From: UBA4951 sp963652335
Lineage (GTDB): Bacteria > Bacillota_I > Bacilli_A > RFN20 > CAG-826
Reading direction: 5' to 3'
Assembly (NCBI GenBank): GCA_963652335.1
Contig: CAVJSS010000003.1
Coordinates: forward strand, 1-64,000
DNA length: 64,000 bases
The position numbers and the translations under genes were made by a program. The notes under the pieces were generated by a model. That model was not told the DNA's origin. It saw only the letters and a list, made by a program, of their open reading frames with translations, and did not search any database. Shown in pieces: positions 16,761-26,319 of the stretch; position 1 is the stretch's first letter; each line of letters opens with the position of its first letter.

Positions 16761-18493
16761 GAACCATAAATAACGGCGAATTGCGTTTAGCTAACGTCGG
16801 AGAAGAAGTCGAATTGGTCGGATGGGTCGCCAAAACGCGCAAATTAGGAGGGTTGACCTTCATCGATTTGAGAGACACTACCGGAATAATCCAGCTTATC
16901 GTCAACGATGATGCGAAAATACCTGACGTCAGAAACGAATATGTCATAAACGTCAAGGGAACGGTCAGAAAGAAAGAAAGCCCAAACCCGAAACTCGAAA
17001 CCGGGGAAGTCGAAGTCAAAGTCAAATCGATCACGGTCATAAACAAGGCCATAACCACTCCGTTCATCATCGCCGATGACACGGATGCTTTGGAAGACAC
17101 CCGCTTGCAGTATCGTTATCTCGATATCCGCCGCCCAATCGTTCAAAAAAGGCTTCGCACCAAAGCCAAAATCATGAAGATAACCAGGGATTATTTCGAC
17201 TCTTTGGGCTTTACCGAAATCGAAACCCCGATCTTGAATTTGGCCACTCCGGAGGGGGCTAGGGACTATTTGGTCCCAAGCAGGGTCAAGAACGGATCCT
17301 TCTACGCCTTGCCCCAATCGCCTCAACTCTTCAAACAGCTTTTGATGGTCGGTGGAATCGAACGTTATTACCAAATCGCCCGTTGTTTCAGAGACGAGGA
17401 TCTCCGCGCCGATAGACAACCCGAATTCTCGCAGATCGACGTCGAGACTTCCTTCTTAAGCCAAGATGAAATCTTGGAATTGGCCGAAAAATTACTAAAA
17501 AGATACTTCGAAGAAATCCTTGGCGTCGATATCAAGCTCCCATTGAGAAGAATGAAATTCTGGGACGCGATGGATGACTATGGATCCGATAAGCCAGACA
17601 CCCGCTACGATCTTAAGCTTAAGGATGTCACTCCAATCATGAAGAAGACGGTCTTTGAAGGATTCAAAGAGACCCCTTATATCAAAGCGATCGTCATCCC
17701 GAACTACGCCGATAAGGCCAGCAGGAAGGTTTTGGATTCGTTGGTTTCGGAAGCCAAGAAATTCAAAGTCAATGGCTTGGCGGCTTTCAAATACGTCGGT
17801 GGCGAATTGGAATCTTCCTTCCTTAAATTCATGGATAAAGAAACCAAAGAAGAATTGATAGAATCTTTGGGTTTGAAGGAAAACGATTATGTTTTGATCG
17901 GAGCGCACAAAGAAAGGCGTGCCGTTTGCTTCGCTTTAGGGGCGATTCGAACCAAGATCGCTAAGGAATTGGGCTTGGTCAAAGATGGTACCTACGACCT
18001 TCTTTGGATCGTCGATTTCCCGATGTTCGATCCGGTGGAAGGGGAGGAAGGCGTCTATAGCGCCGAACATCATCCATTCACCCGCCCGCGCGATGAGGAC
18101 TTGCCATTGTTGGATAGCGATCCGGAATCCGTTTTGGCCTACGCTTACGACATCGTCATCAACGGCTATGAGGCCGGCGGAGGGACGTTGCGTATCTACG
18201 ATCATGACATCCAATGGAAGATCTTCCGTCTTTTGGGCCTTTCCGAAGAGGACGTGGCCAAGAAATTCGGCTGGTTCGTCGATGCGTTCCGCTATGGCGT
18301 GCCACCTCATGGAGGGTTTGCCTTGGGATTGGATAGGCTGACCATGATCCTTACCGGAACCGATAACATCAGAGACGTCATCGCCTTCCCGAAGAATCTG
18401 CAAGCCAGCGACCCAATGAGCCACGCTCCGGCAAAGGTTTCCAAAGACCAACTTGATATTTTAGGCATCGAATTAAGGGAAGATCTGCGTTGA
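16754..18493 (+). CDS. aspS: Aspartate--tRNA ligase
   Basis: A 579-residue bacterial-type AspRS. It has an N-terminal OB-fold anticodon domain (VELVGWVAKTRKLGGLTFIDLRD), the class II core with motif 2 (YYQIARCFRDEDLRADRQPE) and the GAD insertion domain. Motif 3 is GGFALGLDRL. It is co-transcribed with hisS. It is followed by a 27-nt gap and tkt with its own GGAGG. Confidence 0.97.
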   Translation: MLRTINNGELRLANVGEEVELVGWVAKTRKLGGLTFIDLRDTTGIIQLIVNDDAKIPDVRNEYVINVKGTVRKKESPNPKLETGEVEVKVKSITVINKAITTPFIIADDTDALEDTRLQYRYLDIRRPIVQKRLRTKAKIMKITRDYFDSLGFTEIETPILNLATPEGARDYLVPSRVKNGSFYALPQSPQLFKQLLMVGGIERYYQIARCFRDEDLRADRQPEFSQIDVETSFLSQDEILELAEKLLKRYFEEILGVDIKLPLRRMKFWDAMDDYGSDKPDTRYDLKLKDVTPIMKKTVFEGFKETPYIKAIVIPNYADKASRKVLDSLVSEAKKFKVNGLAAFKYVGGELESSFLKFMDKETKEELIESLGLKENDYVLIGAHKERRAVCFALGAIRTKIAKELGLVKDGTYDLLWIVDFPMFDPVEGEEGVYSAEHHPFTRPRDEDLPLLDSDPESVLAYAYDIVINGYEAGGGTLRIYDHDIQWKIFRLLGLSEEDVAKKFGWFVDAFRYGVPPHGGFALGLDRLTMILTGTDNIRDVIAFPKNLQASDPMSHAPAKVSKDQLDILGIELREDLR

Positions 18494-18520
18494 TAAAAAA
18501 GAACATTTGGAGGTAAAAAT

Positions 18521-20494
18521 ATGTCTAAGGAATTCGATAAGATCGACGAAAAAGCGATCGCAACATTAAGAGCGTTGATAATCGATGAGGTCAACAAAGC
18601 CAATTCGGGGCACCCTGGGATGGCTTTGGACGTCGCCCCGTTCCTTTATTTGCTTTATCGGAATCATTTGATAGCCGACCCTTCAGATCCAAATTGGTTC
18701 AATAGGGATAGATTCATTTTATCGTCCGGGCATATTTCGGATGCTTTGTACGCGATCCTCCATTTGGCGGGATATGACGTTAGCATCGACGATTTGAAGG
18801 CATTCCGCCAATTCGGGGGCAAAACGCCCGGCCACCCAGAAGTGGGAGTCACTCCTGGAGTAGACGTTTCCGGCGGGCCTTTGGGGATGGGGTTAGCCCA
18901 ATCCATCGGCTTTGCGATGGCCGAAGCCCATATCGCCGCTTCCTATGTCGATGGGGAAAAGCTTTGCAGCCATAAGACCTATTGCCTTTGCGGCGATGGG
19001 TGTTTGGAAGAAGGCGTTTCCCAAGAAGCCATCTCCTTGGCCGGCATCCAAAAGCTCAACAACCTCATTTTGGTTTATGATGCGAACGGCTCGACTTTGG
19101 ATGGACCAACCTCCAATTCGATGAAAGAGAACGTCGCTTTGCGTTTCGAATCAGCCAACTGGGACACTTACGAAGTGATGGACGGAAACGACCTGGAAGC
19201 TTTGAGCAAAGCTTTGAATAAAGCCAAAGAATCCAAAGAAAAGCCATCTGTCATCATCGTCCATTCCGTTATCGGCTACGGGACCAAGCTAGCCGGCAGC
19301 AACAAAGCCCATGGTTCGCCTCTGGGCGAAGAGATGGGGAATGAGGCCAAAGCCTTCTATGGGTATGATTTGCCTCCATTTACCGTCGAGCAAGAAATCT
19401 ATGACCGCTTGAAGGAAACGTTCGCTTTGCGTGGCAAAAAAGCCCATGAAGCCTATGAAAACGGCTTAAAAGAATATGAAAAAGAACATAAGGGGGAATA
19501 TGAGAGATTCCTTAGCGCATTGAATCCTGACATGGATGGGCTTTTGAAAGGATTCGTCCCAAATGAATTCAAAACGGACGCCTCGAGGAATTCTTCCGGA
19601 AGGATAGTGGCCAAATTGGGGGATTTCGTCCCATTTAGCTTCGGTGGTTCGGCCGATGTGGCCGGATCCGTCAAAACGGCGATCCCAAACGATCCGTCTT
19701 TTTCCAAAGAACATAGAGAAGCAAGGAACATGAATTTCGGCATCCGCGAATTCGCGATGGCCTCGATCCAAAACGGGATGTTGCTCCATAAGGGAGTCAG
19801 AACCTACGTCGGATCCTTCTTGGTCTTCTCGGATTACATGAAATCGGCGATCCGCATGTCGGCTTTGGAAGAAGTCCCGGCCATCTATCTTTTCTCCCAC
19901 GATTCAATCGCGGTTGGGGAGGATGGGCCGACGCATGAGCCTATCGAACACATCCAAGCTTTGCGCGACATCCCTAATTCGGTGGTCATCCGCCCAGCGG
20001 ACGAAAGGGAAACCTACGCCGCTTGGATTTCGGCTTTAAAAAGCGAAAAGACCCCGACTTCCATCATTTTAAGCAGGCAGAATCTTCCTTCGTTGGATAA
20101 TTCATCGATCGAAAAAACCCTTAAAGGCGGATATATCTTAGACAAAAACGATAAAGCGACTTATCAATTGCTGGCTTCTGGATCGGAAGTCTCTTTGGCC
20201 AAAGAAGTCAGAAACATCCTAATAAAAGAAGGAATCGAATTGGAAATCGTTTCTATCCCAAGCATCAATCTGTTCTTGAAACAAGATAAGGAATACCAAG
20301 ATTCCGTTCTTCGTTTGCCTAAGGAAAAGAGAATCGCTTTGGAGATGGGAGTCCCAAGCGGTTGGTACCGTTTCGCCGATAATGTCTATGGAATCGAAAG
20401 ATTCGGCGCTTCGGCCCCGATGAAGGATCTCATCAAGCATTATGGCTTTGAGCCGGAAACGGTCGCTTCCTTTGTCAGAAACATCGTCAAATAA
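18521..20494 (+). CDS. tkt: Transketolase
   Basis: A 657-residue thiamine-diphosphate enzyme of the pentose phosphate pathway. It has the GHPGMALDVAP start motif and the TPP-binding GDGCLEEGVSQEA block. The pyrimidine domain contains SHDSIAVGEDGPTHEPIEH, and a C-terminal transketolase domain follows. A strong GGAGG precedes ATG 18521. With deoB and deoC in this window it would link pentose phosphates from nucleoside salvage to glycolysis. Confidence 0.97.
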   Translation: MSKEFDKIDEKAIATLRALIIDEVNKANSGHPGMALDVAPFLYLLYRNHLIADPSDPNWFNRDRFILSSGHISDALYAILHLAGYDVSIDDLKAFRQFGGKTPGHPEVGVTPGVDVSGGPLGMGLAQSIGFAMAEAHIAASYVDGEKLCSHKTYCLCGDGCLEEGVSQEAISLAGIQKLNNLILVYDANGSTLDGPTSNSMKENVALRFESANWDTYEVMDGNDLEALSKALNKAKESKEKPSVIIVHSVIGYGTKLAGSNKAHGSPLGEEMGNEAKAFYGYDLPPFTVEQEIYDRLKETFALRGKKAHEAYENGLKEYEKEHKGEYERFLSALNPDMDGLLKGFVPNEFKTDASRNSSGRIVAKLGDFVPFSFGGSADVAGSVKTAIPNDPSFSKEHREARNMNFGIREFAMASIQNGMLLHKGVRTYVGSFLVFSDYMKSAIRMSALEEVPAIYLFSHDSIAVGEDGPTHEPIEHIQALRDIPNSVVIRPADERETYAAWISALKSEKTPTSIILSRQNLPSLDNSSIEKTLKGGYILDKNDKATYQLLASGSEVSLAKEVRNILIKEGIELEIVSIPSINLFLKQDKEYQDSVLRLPKEKRIALEMGVPSGWYRFADNVYGIERFGASAPMKDLIKHYGFEPETVASFVRNIVK

Positions 20495-20513
20495 ACCTTT
20501 TGAGAGGAAAACT

Positions 20514-20858
20514 ATGAAAAGTGGCTACGTAGCGATAAACAACTATAACCGCAAAGGAGAGATCGGCATCTCCCGTTTGTGTTTGGAAAAGATCGTCAAA
20601 AGGACGGTCGATAGCGTCCCGGGCGCCAAATTGGACGTCAAAAGCCGGAAGAAATGGCTTTTCGACTGGGACGAGAAAATGAGCATCGTCATCCATAAAA
20701 ACGAGCAGGTCGAAGTCTTTTTGAAAGTCGTCATCAAAAGCGACACCAACGTCCAAAACGTCTGCCTTAACATCCAGCAGGAAGTGACTTCTGCCATTGC
20801 TTTGATGTGCGAGACGGTCCCATTGAAAGTCTCTATCAAGGTCGTCGGCATCAGATAA
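20514..20858 (+). CDS. Asp23/Gls24 family envelope stress protein
   Basis: A 114-residue Asp23/YqhY-type protein (GEIGISRLCLEKIVKRTV; NVCLNIQQEVTSAI). In Bacillus YqhY sits directly before nusB, as here, and loss of it perturbs lipid metabolism there. The start is ATG 20514 behind GAGAGGA. A longer in-frame opening reaching 20442 would overlap tkt by over 50 nt. Confidence 0.85.
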   Translation: MKSGYVAINNYNRKGEIGISRLCLEKIVKRTVDSVPGAKLDVKSRKKWLFDWDEKMSIVIHKNEQVEVFLKVVIKSDTNVQNVCLNIQQEVTSAIALMCETVPLKVSIKVVGIR

Positions 20859-20920
20859 GCCTTCCTCCTTAATAAGGAGATGTGATAAGATAAGCGCCGG
20901 AAAAAACGGCATTGAGGAAA

Positions 20921-21334
20921 ATGAAAGATTATTCGAGAAACAAAATCCAGGAACTGAGCGCCATAGCCCTTTACGATGTCCTCACCTATAGCCACATGGG
21001 GGAGGAGGTCGACGTAAAGGAGATTTTGGAAAACGTTTTCGATATGCCTTTCTCCGATATCCCATTGTTCGCCAAAGAAATAATCGTCAATTTCATCCGT
21101 TACCAAGACGAAGAGATCGAATTGATCCAAAAGAACATGAAGAATTGGACCTTCGATCGGTTGAATAGGGTGGAACAAGCCATTCTTTTGCTTTCTTTGA
21201 CCAATTATTACCATCGCGATGAAAAGACCGACAAAAAGGTCATAATCTCGATCGCTTTGGAATTGGCGCATAAATATTTGGATGATGGACGTTACAAATT
21301 CATCAACGCCATTTTGGATAACATATTGCGATAA
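20921..21334 (+). CDS. nusB: Transcription antitermination protein NusB
   Basis: A 137-residue all-helical NusB. It opens KDYSRNKIQELSAIALYDVL and has the C-terminal VIISIALELAHKYLDDGRYKFINAILDNIL block typical of the family. It works with NusE/S10 in rRNA antitermination. A palindrome CTCCTTAATAAGGAG sits in the gap upstream (about 20865). A TTG at 20912 is a less likely start. The stop overlaps xseA (TAATG). Confidence 0.93.
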   Translation: MKDYSRNKIQELSAIALYDVLTYSHMGEEVDVKEILENVFDMPFSDIPLFAKEIIVNFIRYQDEEIELIQKNMKNWTFDRLNRVEQAILLLSLTNYYHRDEKTDKKVIISIALELAHKYLDDGRYKFINAILDNILR

Positions 21335-22545
21335 TGATCGAGCCAAAACGTCCCTTTTACAGCGTCACCGACATCAATCTCTTGGCCAAAGGGATCTTAG
21401 AAAGGGTCCCTGAACTCAATTTCGTTTCGGTCAGAGGGGAGATATCCTCTTATAAAGAATACCCAAGCGCCGTCTATTTCGATATCAAGGATCAAAAATC
21501 GACCCTTACCTGCGTTATGTGGGGGAGTTATGCCAATAGAATGACCTTTAAGCCCAAAGTTGGCGATGAAGTCATCGTTTTTGGCTCGGTTTCCCTCTAT
21601 GCCCAAAAAGGCAGATACCAATTCAACGCGATGTCTTTGTCTCTCTTTGGCCAAGGGGAGGCCTTATTAGCCTTAAAAGCACTCAAAGAGAAGCTTCAAA
21701 AAGAAGGCTTGTTCGATCAAGAAAGAAAGAAAAAGATACCTCCTTTCCCTTCTTCCGTTGGAATAGTGGTTGGGAAGGATTCCGCCGCCGAGGCGGATCT
21801 TAAAACCAACATCCTTAGACGCTGGCCGATAGCTAAGCTCCATATCTATCACGCCTTGGTCCAAGGGAAAAACGCCGCCGAAGACATCGTCAAAGCTTTG
21901 AAAAAGGCCTCGGAAGATAAGCTGGATACCTTGATTTTGGCTAGAGGCGGGGGATCCAACGACGATTTGGATGCCTTCAACGACGAAAGGGTCGTTAGGG
22001 CTTTCGCGGCCGTTATGATCCCGAAAATCGCCGCAGTGGGGCATGAGATAGATTTCACCTTGGTCGATTATGCGGCAGATAAAAGAGTATCCACCCCAAC
22101 CGGGGCCGCCGAAGCCGCAACGCCAGACCAAAACGAGATTTATATGAATTTATTGGACACCGGATCTTCGCTTGTTTCCTATATGAAGGGGCGGATTCAA
22201 AAAGAAGAAGCCAGATTGTCTTCGTTGGCCAATCGGGCGATATTCTTAAGTCCGGCATCGATGTATCAAAAAGGGGAAGAAAAGCTTTCATCCTTTGAAA
22301 AAAGGCTGGAATTGTCCTTCAAAACCATCTTGCTTAAAAAAGAAGGCAAGTTGGATGCTTTGGAATCCAAATTAAACGGCTTAGATCATCATAAACTCTT
22401 AAAAAGAGGATATTCCTTGGTCTATGACGATAAAGGGAATATCGTTAAGTCGGTAAAAGACGTGGAAGTCGGATCGAAGATCGTGACTCATTTGAAAGAT
22501 GGAAAGATCACCTCGGTGGTCGAAGGAGACGAATATGGAGAATAA
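21334..22545 (+). CDS. xseA: Exodeoxyribonuclease VII large subunit
   Basis: A 403-residue XseA. An N-terminal OB fold (FYSVTDINLLAKGILERVPEL, VYFDIKD) is followed by the catalytic domain with ARGGGSNDDLDAFNDE and GHEIDFTLVDYAADKRVSTPTGAAE, then a coiled coil. It processes single-stranded DNA with XseB. It follows nusB directly; folD, which lies between them in Bacillus, is absent. Confidence 0.96.
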   Translation: MIEPKRPFYSVTDINLLAKGILERVPELNFVSVRGEISSYKEYPSAVYFDIKDQKSTLTCVMWGSYANRMTFKPKVGDEVIVFGSVSLYAQKGRYQFNAMSLSLFGQGEALLALKALKEKLQKEGLFDQERKKKIPPFPSSVGIVVGKDSAAEADLKTNILRRWPIAKLHIYHALVQGKNAAEDIVKALKKASEDKLDTLILARGGGSNDDLDAFNDERVVRAFAAVMIPKIAAVGHEIDFTLVDYAADKRVSTPTGAAEAATPDQNEIYMNLLDTGSSLVSYMKGRIQKEEARLSSLANRAIFLSPASMYQKGEEKLSSFEKRLELSFKTILLKKEGKLDALESKLNGLDHHKLLKRGYSLVYDDKGNIVKSVKDVEVGSKIVTHLKDGKITSVVEGDEYGE

Positions 22546-22726
22546 GATCGATTTCGAAAAGGAATTGGCCCGTTTGGAGGAAATCGTCGATAAGATCGAA
22601 TCCGGGGTTATTCCTTTAGAAGAAAGCATTTCCCTTTTCGAGGAAGGTCAAAAGATCATCGCCTCTTTGAAAGGGGCGTTGGAAGACGCCAAAGCCGCCA
22701 TTGAAAAATACACGGCGGAAAAATAA
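22535..22726 (+). CDS. xseB: Exodeoxyribonuclease VII small subunit
   Basis: A 63-residue XseB, a helical hairpin beginning MENKIDFEKELARLEEIVDKIESG. It binds XseA to form the holoenzyme. ATG 22535 overlaps the xseA end by 11 nt, with GGAG upstream. The ispA and dxs genes that follow in Bacillus are missing here. Confidence 0.94.
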   Translation: MENKIDFEKELARLEEIVDKIESGVIPLEESISLFEEGQKIIASLKGALEDAKAAIEKYTAEK

Positions 22727-22957
22727 AACCATCGGCCTTTTTAATTGTCCGGTATCGTTTTGATGGCAAACGACCAGAAAATAGCGTTTCATGATTTTTC
22801 GGCAATTTCGTTGCTCATCAAACAATATGGCTCCATCCCCAATGAATCAGAGACTGGTTTTGCCACTTGTTCGGAGATGTGCGTTTTACGTAAAAGTCGC
22901 GCATTCTTAATGCATTTTCCTTTATATCCCCTGATTTGGTTAACATAATATATTCGT
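22727..22957. other. Intergenic region xseB-dinB
   Basis: No convincing gene. A 61-codon open frame at 22763-22948 has no Shine-Dalgarno and no recognisable motif. The last bases contain GTTAACATAAT (22939-22949), identical to one arm of the dif site at 26629, and AT-rich hexamers (TAATAT, 22946-22951) at leaderless distance from dinB. Confidence 0.5.
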
Positions 22958-24160
22958 ATGGCCAAGATCATCATGCATATCGATTTAAATGCCTTCTTCG
23001 CTTCGGCTGAGCAGTTAAGAGACCCATCAACAAAAGGGAAACCTCTGGCAGTGGGCGGTTATGGATACAGGGCAGTCATCTCGACCGCCTCTTACGAAGC
23101 CCGCAAATACGGCGTTCATTCGGCTCAGCCCACCTATCAAGCCTTGAAACTGTGCCCAAATCTCATCCTTAAGCCGGTAGATTTCAGATATTATGGGATC
23201 TTGTCAAATTCGTTCTTCGCTTATTTGGAGAAATATTCCCGTTTGGTAGAGCCGGTTTCCATCGATGAGGGATTCGTCGATATGACTGCGCGCCTAAAGA
23301 ACGAGAAAGACCCGATGTCGGTCTTAAATGAAATCCAACAAGGCTTATTGAAAGATATCGGCTTGCCATGTTCCATTGGCGTCGGTCCGAACAAATTCTT
23401 GGCCAAGATGGCTTCCGATATGAAAAAGCCGATGGGTATCACCATCCTAAGGAGAAAAGACCTTGAAGCCAAATTATATCCGCTTCCTATCGAGGATTTC
23501 TTTGGCATTGGGAAGCAATCGTCGGCCAGATTGAAAGAGAGATTCTCCATCGAAACCATCGGTGATTTGAAGAAAATGACCGATAAAGACGATCGCGAAT
23601 TGATCAAATTCTTCGGCAAACAATATGAATGCATCAAGCAACATGTCAATGGCTATGGCGATGATGTGGTGGACCCCTCTCCAAGAGATCCGAAATCGAT
23701 TGGAAGAAGCATCACCCTTTCTTCCGACACCGACGATCTCGAAGAGATATACGCCGTCTTCGAATCGATGGCCCATGAAATCATTTGCGAATTGAGCAAA
23801 TACAAGAAAGCCTCCAAAACGGTGGATGTCACTCTCAGGGATCCGGATTTCGTGACCAAATCCAAATCTATGACCTATAAAGAACCGATAAAGACCGAAA
23901 AAGAGCTATTGGAGGCCGCCAAAAGCATCTACAAAGCCAATTTCGGCAACAAAATGGTACGTTTGGTGGGTTTGACCCTCCAAAATCTCTATGATCCGAA
24001 ACAAGAAGCCATCCAAATGTCGTTTTGGAATTATTCGGATTACGAAGAAGGCGATAAAACGCGTCTTATCATCTCCAAGATGAACCAATTGATGGAGAAA
24101 AAATACGATAAGCCTTTGTTAATGCGAGGCAGCGAGGCAAAGAAAAATGGAGATAAGTAA
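22958..24160 (+). CDS. dinB: DNA polymerase IV (Y-family)
   Basis: A 400-residue Y-family translesion polymerase. It has MHIDLNAFFASAEQ with the first catalytic Asp, the SIDEGFVDMT acidic pair and a helix-hairpin-helix (FFGIGKQSSARLKE). A little-finger domain with GRSITL follows. No Shine-Dalgarno precedes the ATG, and a TATA-like -10 lies within 10 nt, suggesting a leaderless or very short 5' end. It overlaps the Xer gene by 14 nt, an unusual pairing. Confidence 0.94.
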   Translation: MAKIIMHIDLNAFFASAEQLRDPSTKGKPLAVGGYGYRAVISTASYEARKYGVHSAQPTYQALKLCPNLILKPVDFRYYGILSNSFFAYLEKYSRLVEPVSIDEGFVDMTARLKNEKDPMSVLNEIQQGLLKDIGLPCSIGVGPNKFLAKMASDMKKPMGITILRRKDLEAKLYPLPIEDFFGIGKQSSARLKERFSIETIGDLKKMTDKDDRELIKFFGKQYECIKQHVNGYGDDVVDPSPRDPKSIGRSITLSSDTDDLEEIYAVFESMAHEIICELSKYKKASKTVDVTLRDPDFVTKSKSMTYKEPIKTEKELLEAAKSIYKANFGNKMVRLVGLTLQNLYDPKQEAIQMSFWNYSDYEEGDKTRLIISKMNQLMEKKYDKPLLMRGSEAKKNGDK

Positions 24161-25028
24161 GGCAGAAGAGCTCTATTGGCAATATCTCCGCGTGGAGAAA
24201 GGCCTTGGGGCGATGACCATTAAGGATTATAAGGAAGATTTGACCCTCTTTTTCCGCGAATTCCCAGACATAGCCGACACTTCCGATTTGAAAATCATCT
24301 ATATAACCGACTTTATGACGGTACAATCGGAAGCCGGATTGTCGGCGCCCACCATCTTAAGAAGGTTGTCCGCTACCAGGAATTTTTTCTTGTTCCTCTC
24401 TAGCGAGAAAATCATCGATTTGGATATTCCTAAGCTAAAAGGGCCGAAACTGCCGAAGAAATTGCCTCTGGTTATGACCGAAGAAGAGGTCGATGACCTT
24501 TTGGAAGCCCCGGATATGAGCAAAAAAGGCGGGATCAGGGATCGGGCGATGTTGGAGGTTATGTATTCCTCTGGCTTACGCGTCTCCGAATTGGTTTCGT
24601 TGAAACTGAAGCAAATCGATTTTGAGAACGGGACCATAACGATAATCGGAAAAGGGAACAAGCAACGTTCCATCCCTATCGGGGAATTCGCCATGGAATA
24701 TCTAAGCAAATATATCGATGAGGTCCGTTCCAAAAGCCGTTTCAGAAAGAGCAATTATGTCTTCCTAAACAAAAATGGCGAGCCGATAAGCCGCATTTAT
24801 TTTTGGAAGCAGATAAAAGCCTACGCCGAAAAAGCCGGCATCGACAAAGACATAAGCCCCCACACCTTAAGGCATTGCTTTGCCACCCATTTATTGGAAA
24901 ACGGGGCAGATTTGAGGATGGTACAGGAGATGCTTGGCCATTCCAACATCGCCACCACCCAGATTTATACGCATGTTTCTAGCAAACGTATCATGAGCGC
25001 CTATGATAAATACGGGTTGCGCAAATAA
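24147..25028 (+). CDS. Xer-type site-specific tyrosine recombinase
   Basis: A 293-residue tyrosine recombinase with an N-terminal SAM-like core-binding domain. The full catalytic set is present: Arg145 (SSGLRVSELV), Lys169, His239 and Arg242 (HTLRHCF), His265 (LGHSNIATT) and Tyr274 (TQIYTH). The size matches XerC/XerD, which resolve chromosome dimers at dif. A dif-like site lies 1.6 kb downstream at 26629-26656. No second xer gene is in the window, so whether this is XerC, XerD or a single-recombinase system cannot be decided. Confidence 0.93.
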   Translation: MEISKAEELYWQYLRVEKGLGAMTIKDYKEDLTLFFREFPDIADTSDLKIIYITDFMTVQSEAGLSAPTILRRLSATRNFFLFLSSEKIIDLDIPKLKGPKLPKKLPLVMTEEEVDDLLEAPDMSKKGGIRDRAMLEVMYSSGLRVSELVSLKLKQIDFENGTITIIGKGNKQRSIPIGEFAMEYLSKYIDEVRSKSRFRKSNYVFLNKNGEPISRIYFWKQIKAYAEKAGIDKDISPHTLRHCFATHLLENGADLRMVQEMLGHSNIATTQIYTHVSSKRIMSAYDKYGLRK

Positions 25029-25069
25029 AAGAAAAACCCATAACGATTGATTCTAGGAGGAAAAACAAA

Positions 25070-26272
25070 ATGGCCAAACGTTTCAAAAGGATATTCTTGA
25101 TAATCGCCGACTCTGCCGGCATCGGTGAGGGGCCAGACGCCGCTAAATTCGGTGACGTCGGATCGAATACCTGGGTCCACGCCGCCGAATCTGTCGGAGG
25201 AATCAATTGCCCAACTATGGAAATGATGGGAATCGGAGAATTGGCGGGCATAAAGGGCATTAAGCCTATCCGCGACCACCCAAACAGCTATGTTATGTGT
25301 TGCCAAGAGAAATCCAACGGCAAAGACACGATGACCGGGCATTGGGAGATGATGGGGGTGGAGACCAAAGTCCCATTCAAGACCTTCACCGACACCGGGT
25401 TTCCAAAAGAGTTGATCGATGAATTGGAAAAAAGAACCGGTCATAAAGTGATTGGCAATTACGCCGCATCGGGAACCGAAATATTGAAGCGATTAGGCGA
25501 AGAGCAATGCAAGGAAAATTCCCTTATCGTATATACTTCCAGCGATTCGGTCCTTCAAATATGCGGACATGAAGAAGTCTTGGGACTAAATGAATTGTAT
25601 CGTTGCTGCGAAATCGCCCGCGAATTGTGCATGAAACCGGAATGGAGAGTCGGACGCGTGATTGCCCGTCCATATGTCGGGACCGATAGAACCAACTTCA
25701 AAAGAACCCCGCATAGGCACGACTACGCCTTGAAACCACCTGTCGAGACTGATATGAACGTCTTGATGGATAATGGATATATGACTAGCTGCGTTGGCAA
25801 GATAAGGGATATCTTCGATGGATATGGCGTCACCAAAACCGTTTCCACGATTTCAAACGAAGATGGGATGGATAAGACCATAGATCAGCTCAAAAACGAA
25901 GATTGGGAAGGATTGTGCTTCGTCAATTTAGTCGAATTCGATTCCGAATATGGACATAGGAGAAATCCAGTGGGGTATGCAAGAGCTTTGGAAGCTTTCG
26001 ATAAACGCATCAAAGAATTTATCGAAAACATGAAAGAAGATGATTTGCTTCTAATCTCGGCGGATCACGGAAATGACCCAACCTTCAAAGGAACTGACCA
26101 TACCAGGGAAAAGATTCCTTTGCTAGCGTATTCCCCATCATATAAAAACGGGAAGAGGCTGGATAATAGGCTTAGCTTCGGAGACATTGGAGCGACCCTA
26201 TTGGATAATTTCAATCTTAAAAAACCAAGCAATCTGATTGGGACCGCAATTGATGAATTGATAAAAGACTAA
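25070..26272 (+). CDS. deoB: Phosphopentomutase
   Basis: A 400-residue alkaline-phosphatase superfamily enzyme converting (deoxy)ribose 1-phosphate to 5-phosphate in nucleoside catabolism. The signature KRIFLIIADSAGIGEGPDA opens the protein. GKDTMTGHWEMMG and the metal-binding ISADHGNDPTFKGTDHTRE are present. AGGAGG precedes the start. With cdd and deoC it forms part of a pyrimidine deoxynucleoside salvage route. It is the last + gene before the strand switch. Confidence 0.97.
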   Translation: MAKRFKRIFLIIADSAGIGEGPDAAKFGDVGSNTWVHAAESVGGINCPTMEMMGIGELAGIKGIKPIRDHPNSYVMCCQEKSNGKDTMTGHWEMMGVETKVPFKTFTDTGFPKELIDELEKRTGHKVIGNYAASGTEILKRLGEEQCKENSLIVYTSSDSVLQICGHEEVLGLNELYRCCEIARELCMKPEWRVGRVIARPYVGTDRTNFKRTPHRHDYALKPPVETDMNVLMDNGYMTSCVGKIRDIFDGYGVTKTVSTISNEDGMDKTIDQLKNEDWEGLCFVNLVEFDSEYGHRRNPVGYARALEAFDKRIKEFIENMKEDDLLLISADHGNDPTFKGTDHTREKIPLLAYSPSYKNGKRLDNRLSFGDIGATLLDNFNLKKPSNLIGTAIDELIKD

Positions 26273-26290
26273 GAAAAAATCAATCAAGAA

Positions 26291-26319
26291 AAGCAACGTC
26301 AAAAGCGTTGTCTTTTTTT
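26291..26319 (+). terminator. Intrinsic terminator after deoB
   Basis: CAACG (26294-26298) pairs with CGTTG (26306-26310), followed by a run of seven T. Confidence 0.8.

Noticed and set aside
22745..22948. Small open frame between xseB and dinB
   Set aside because: No Shine-Dalgarno, no family features, and the dinB promoter overlaps its end.
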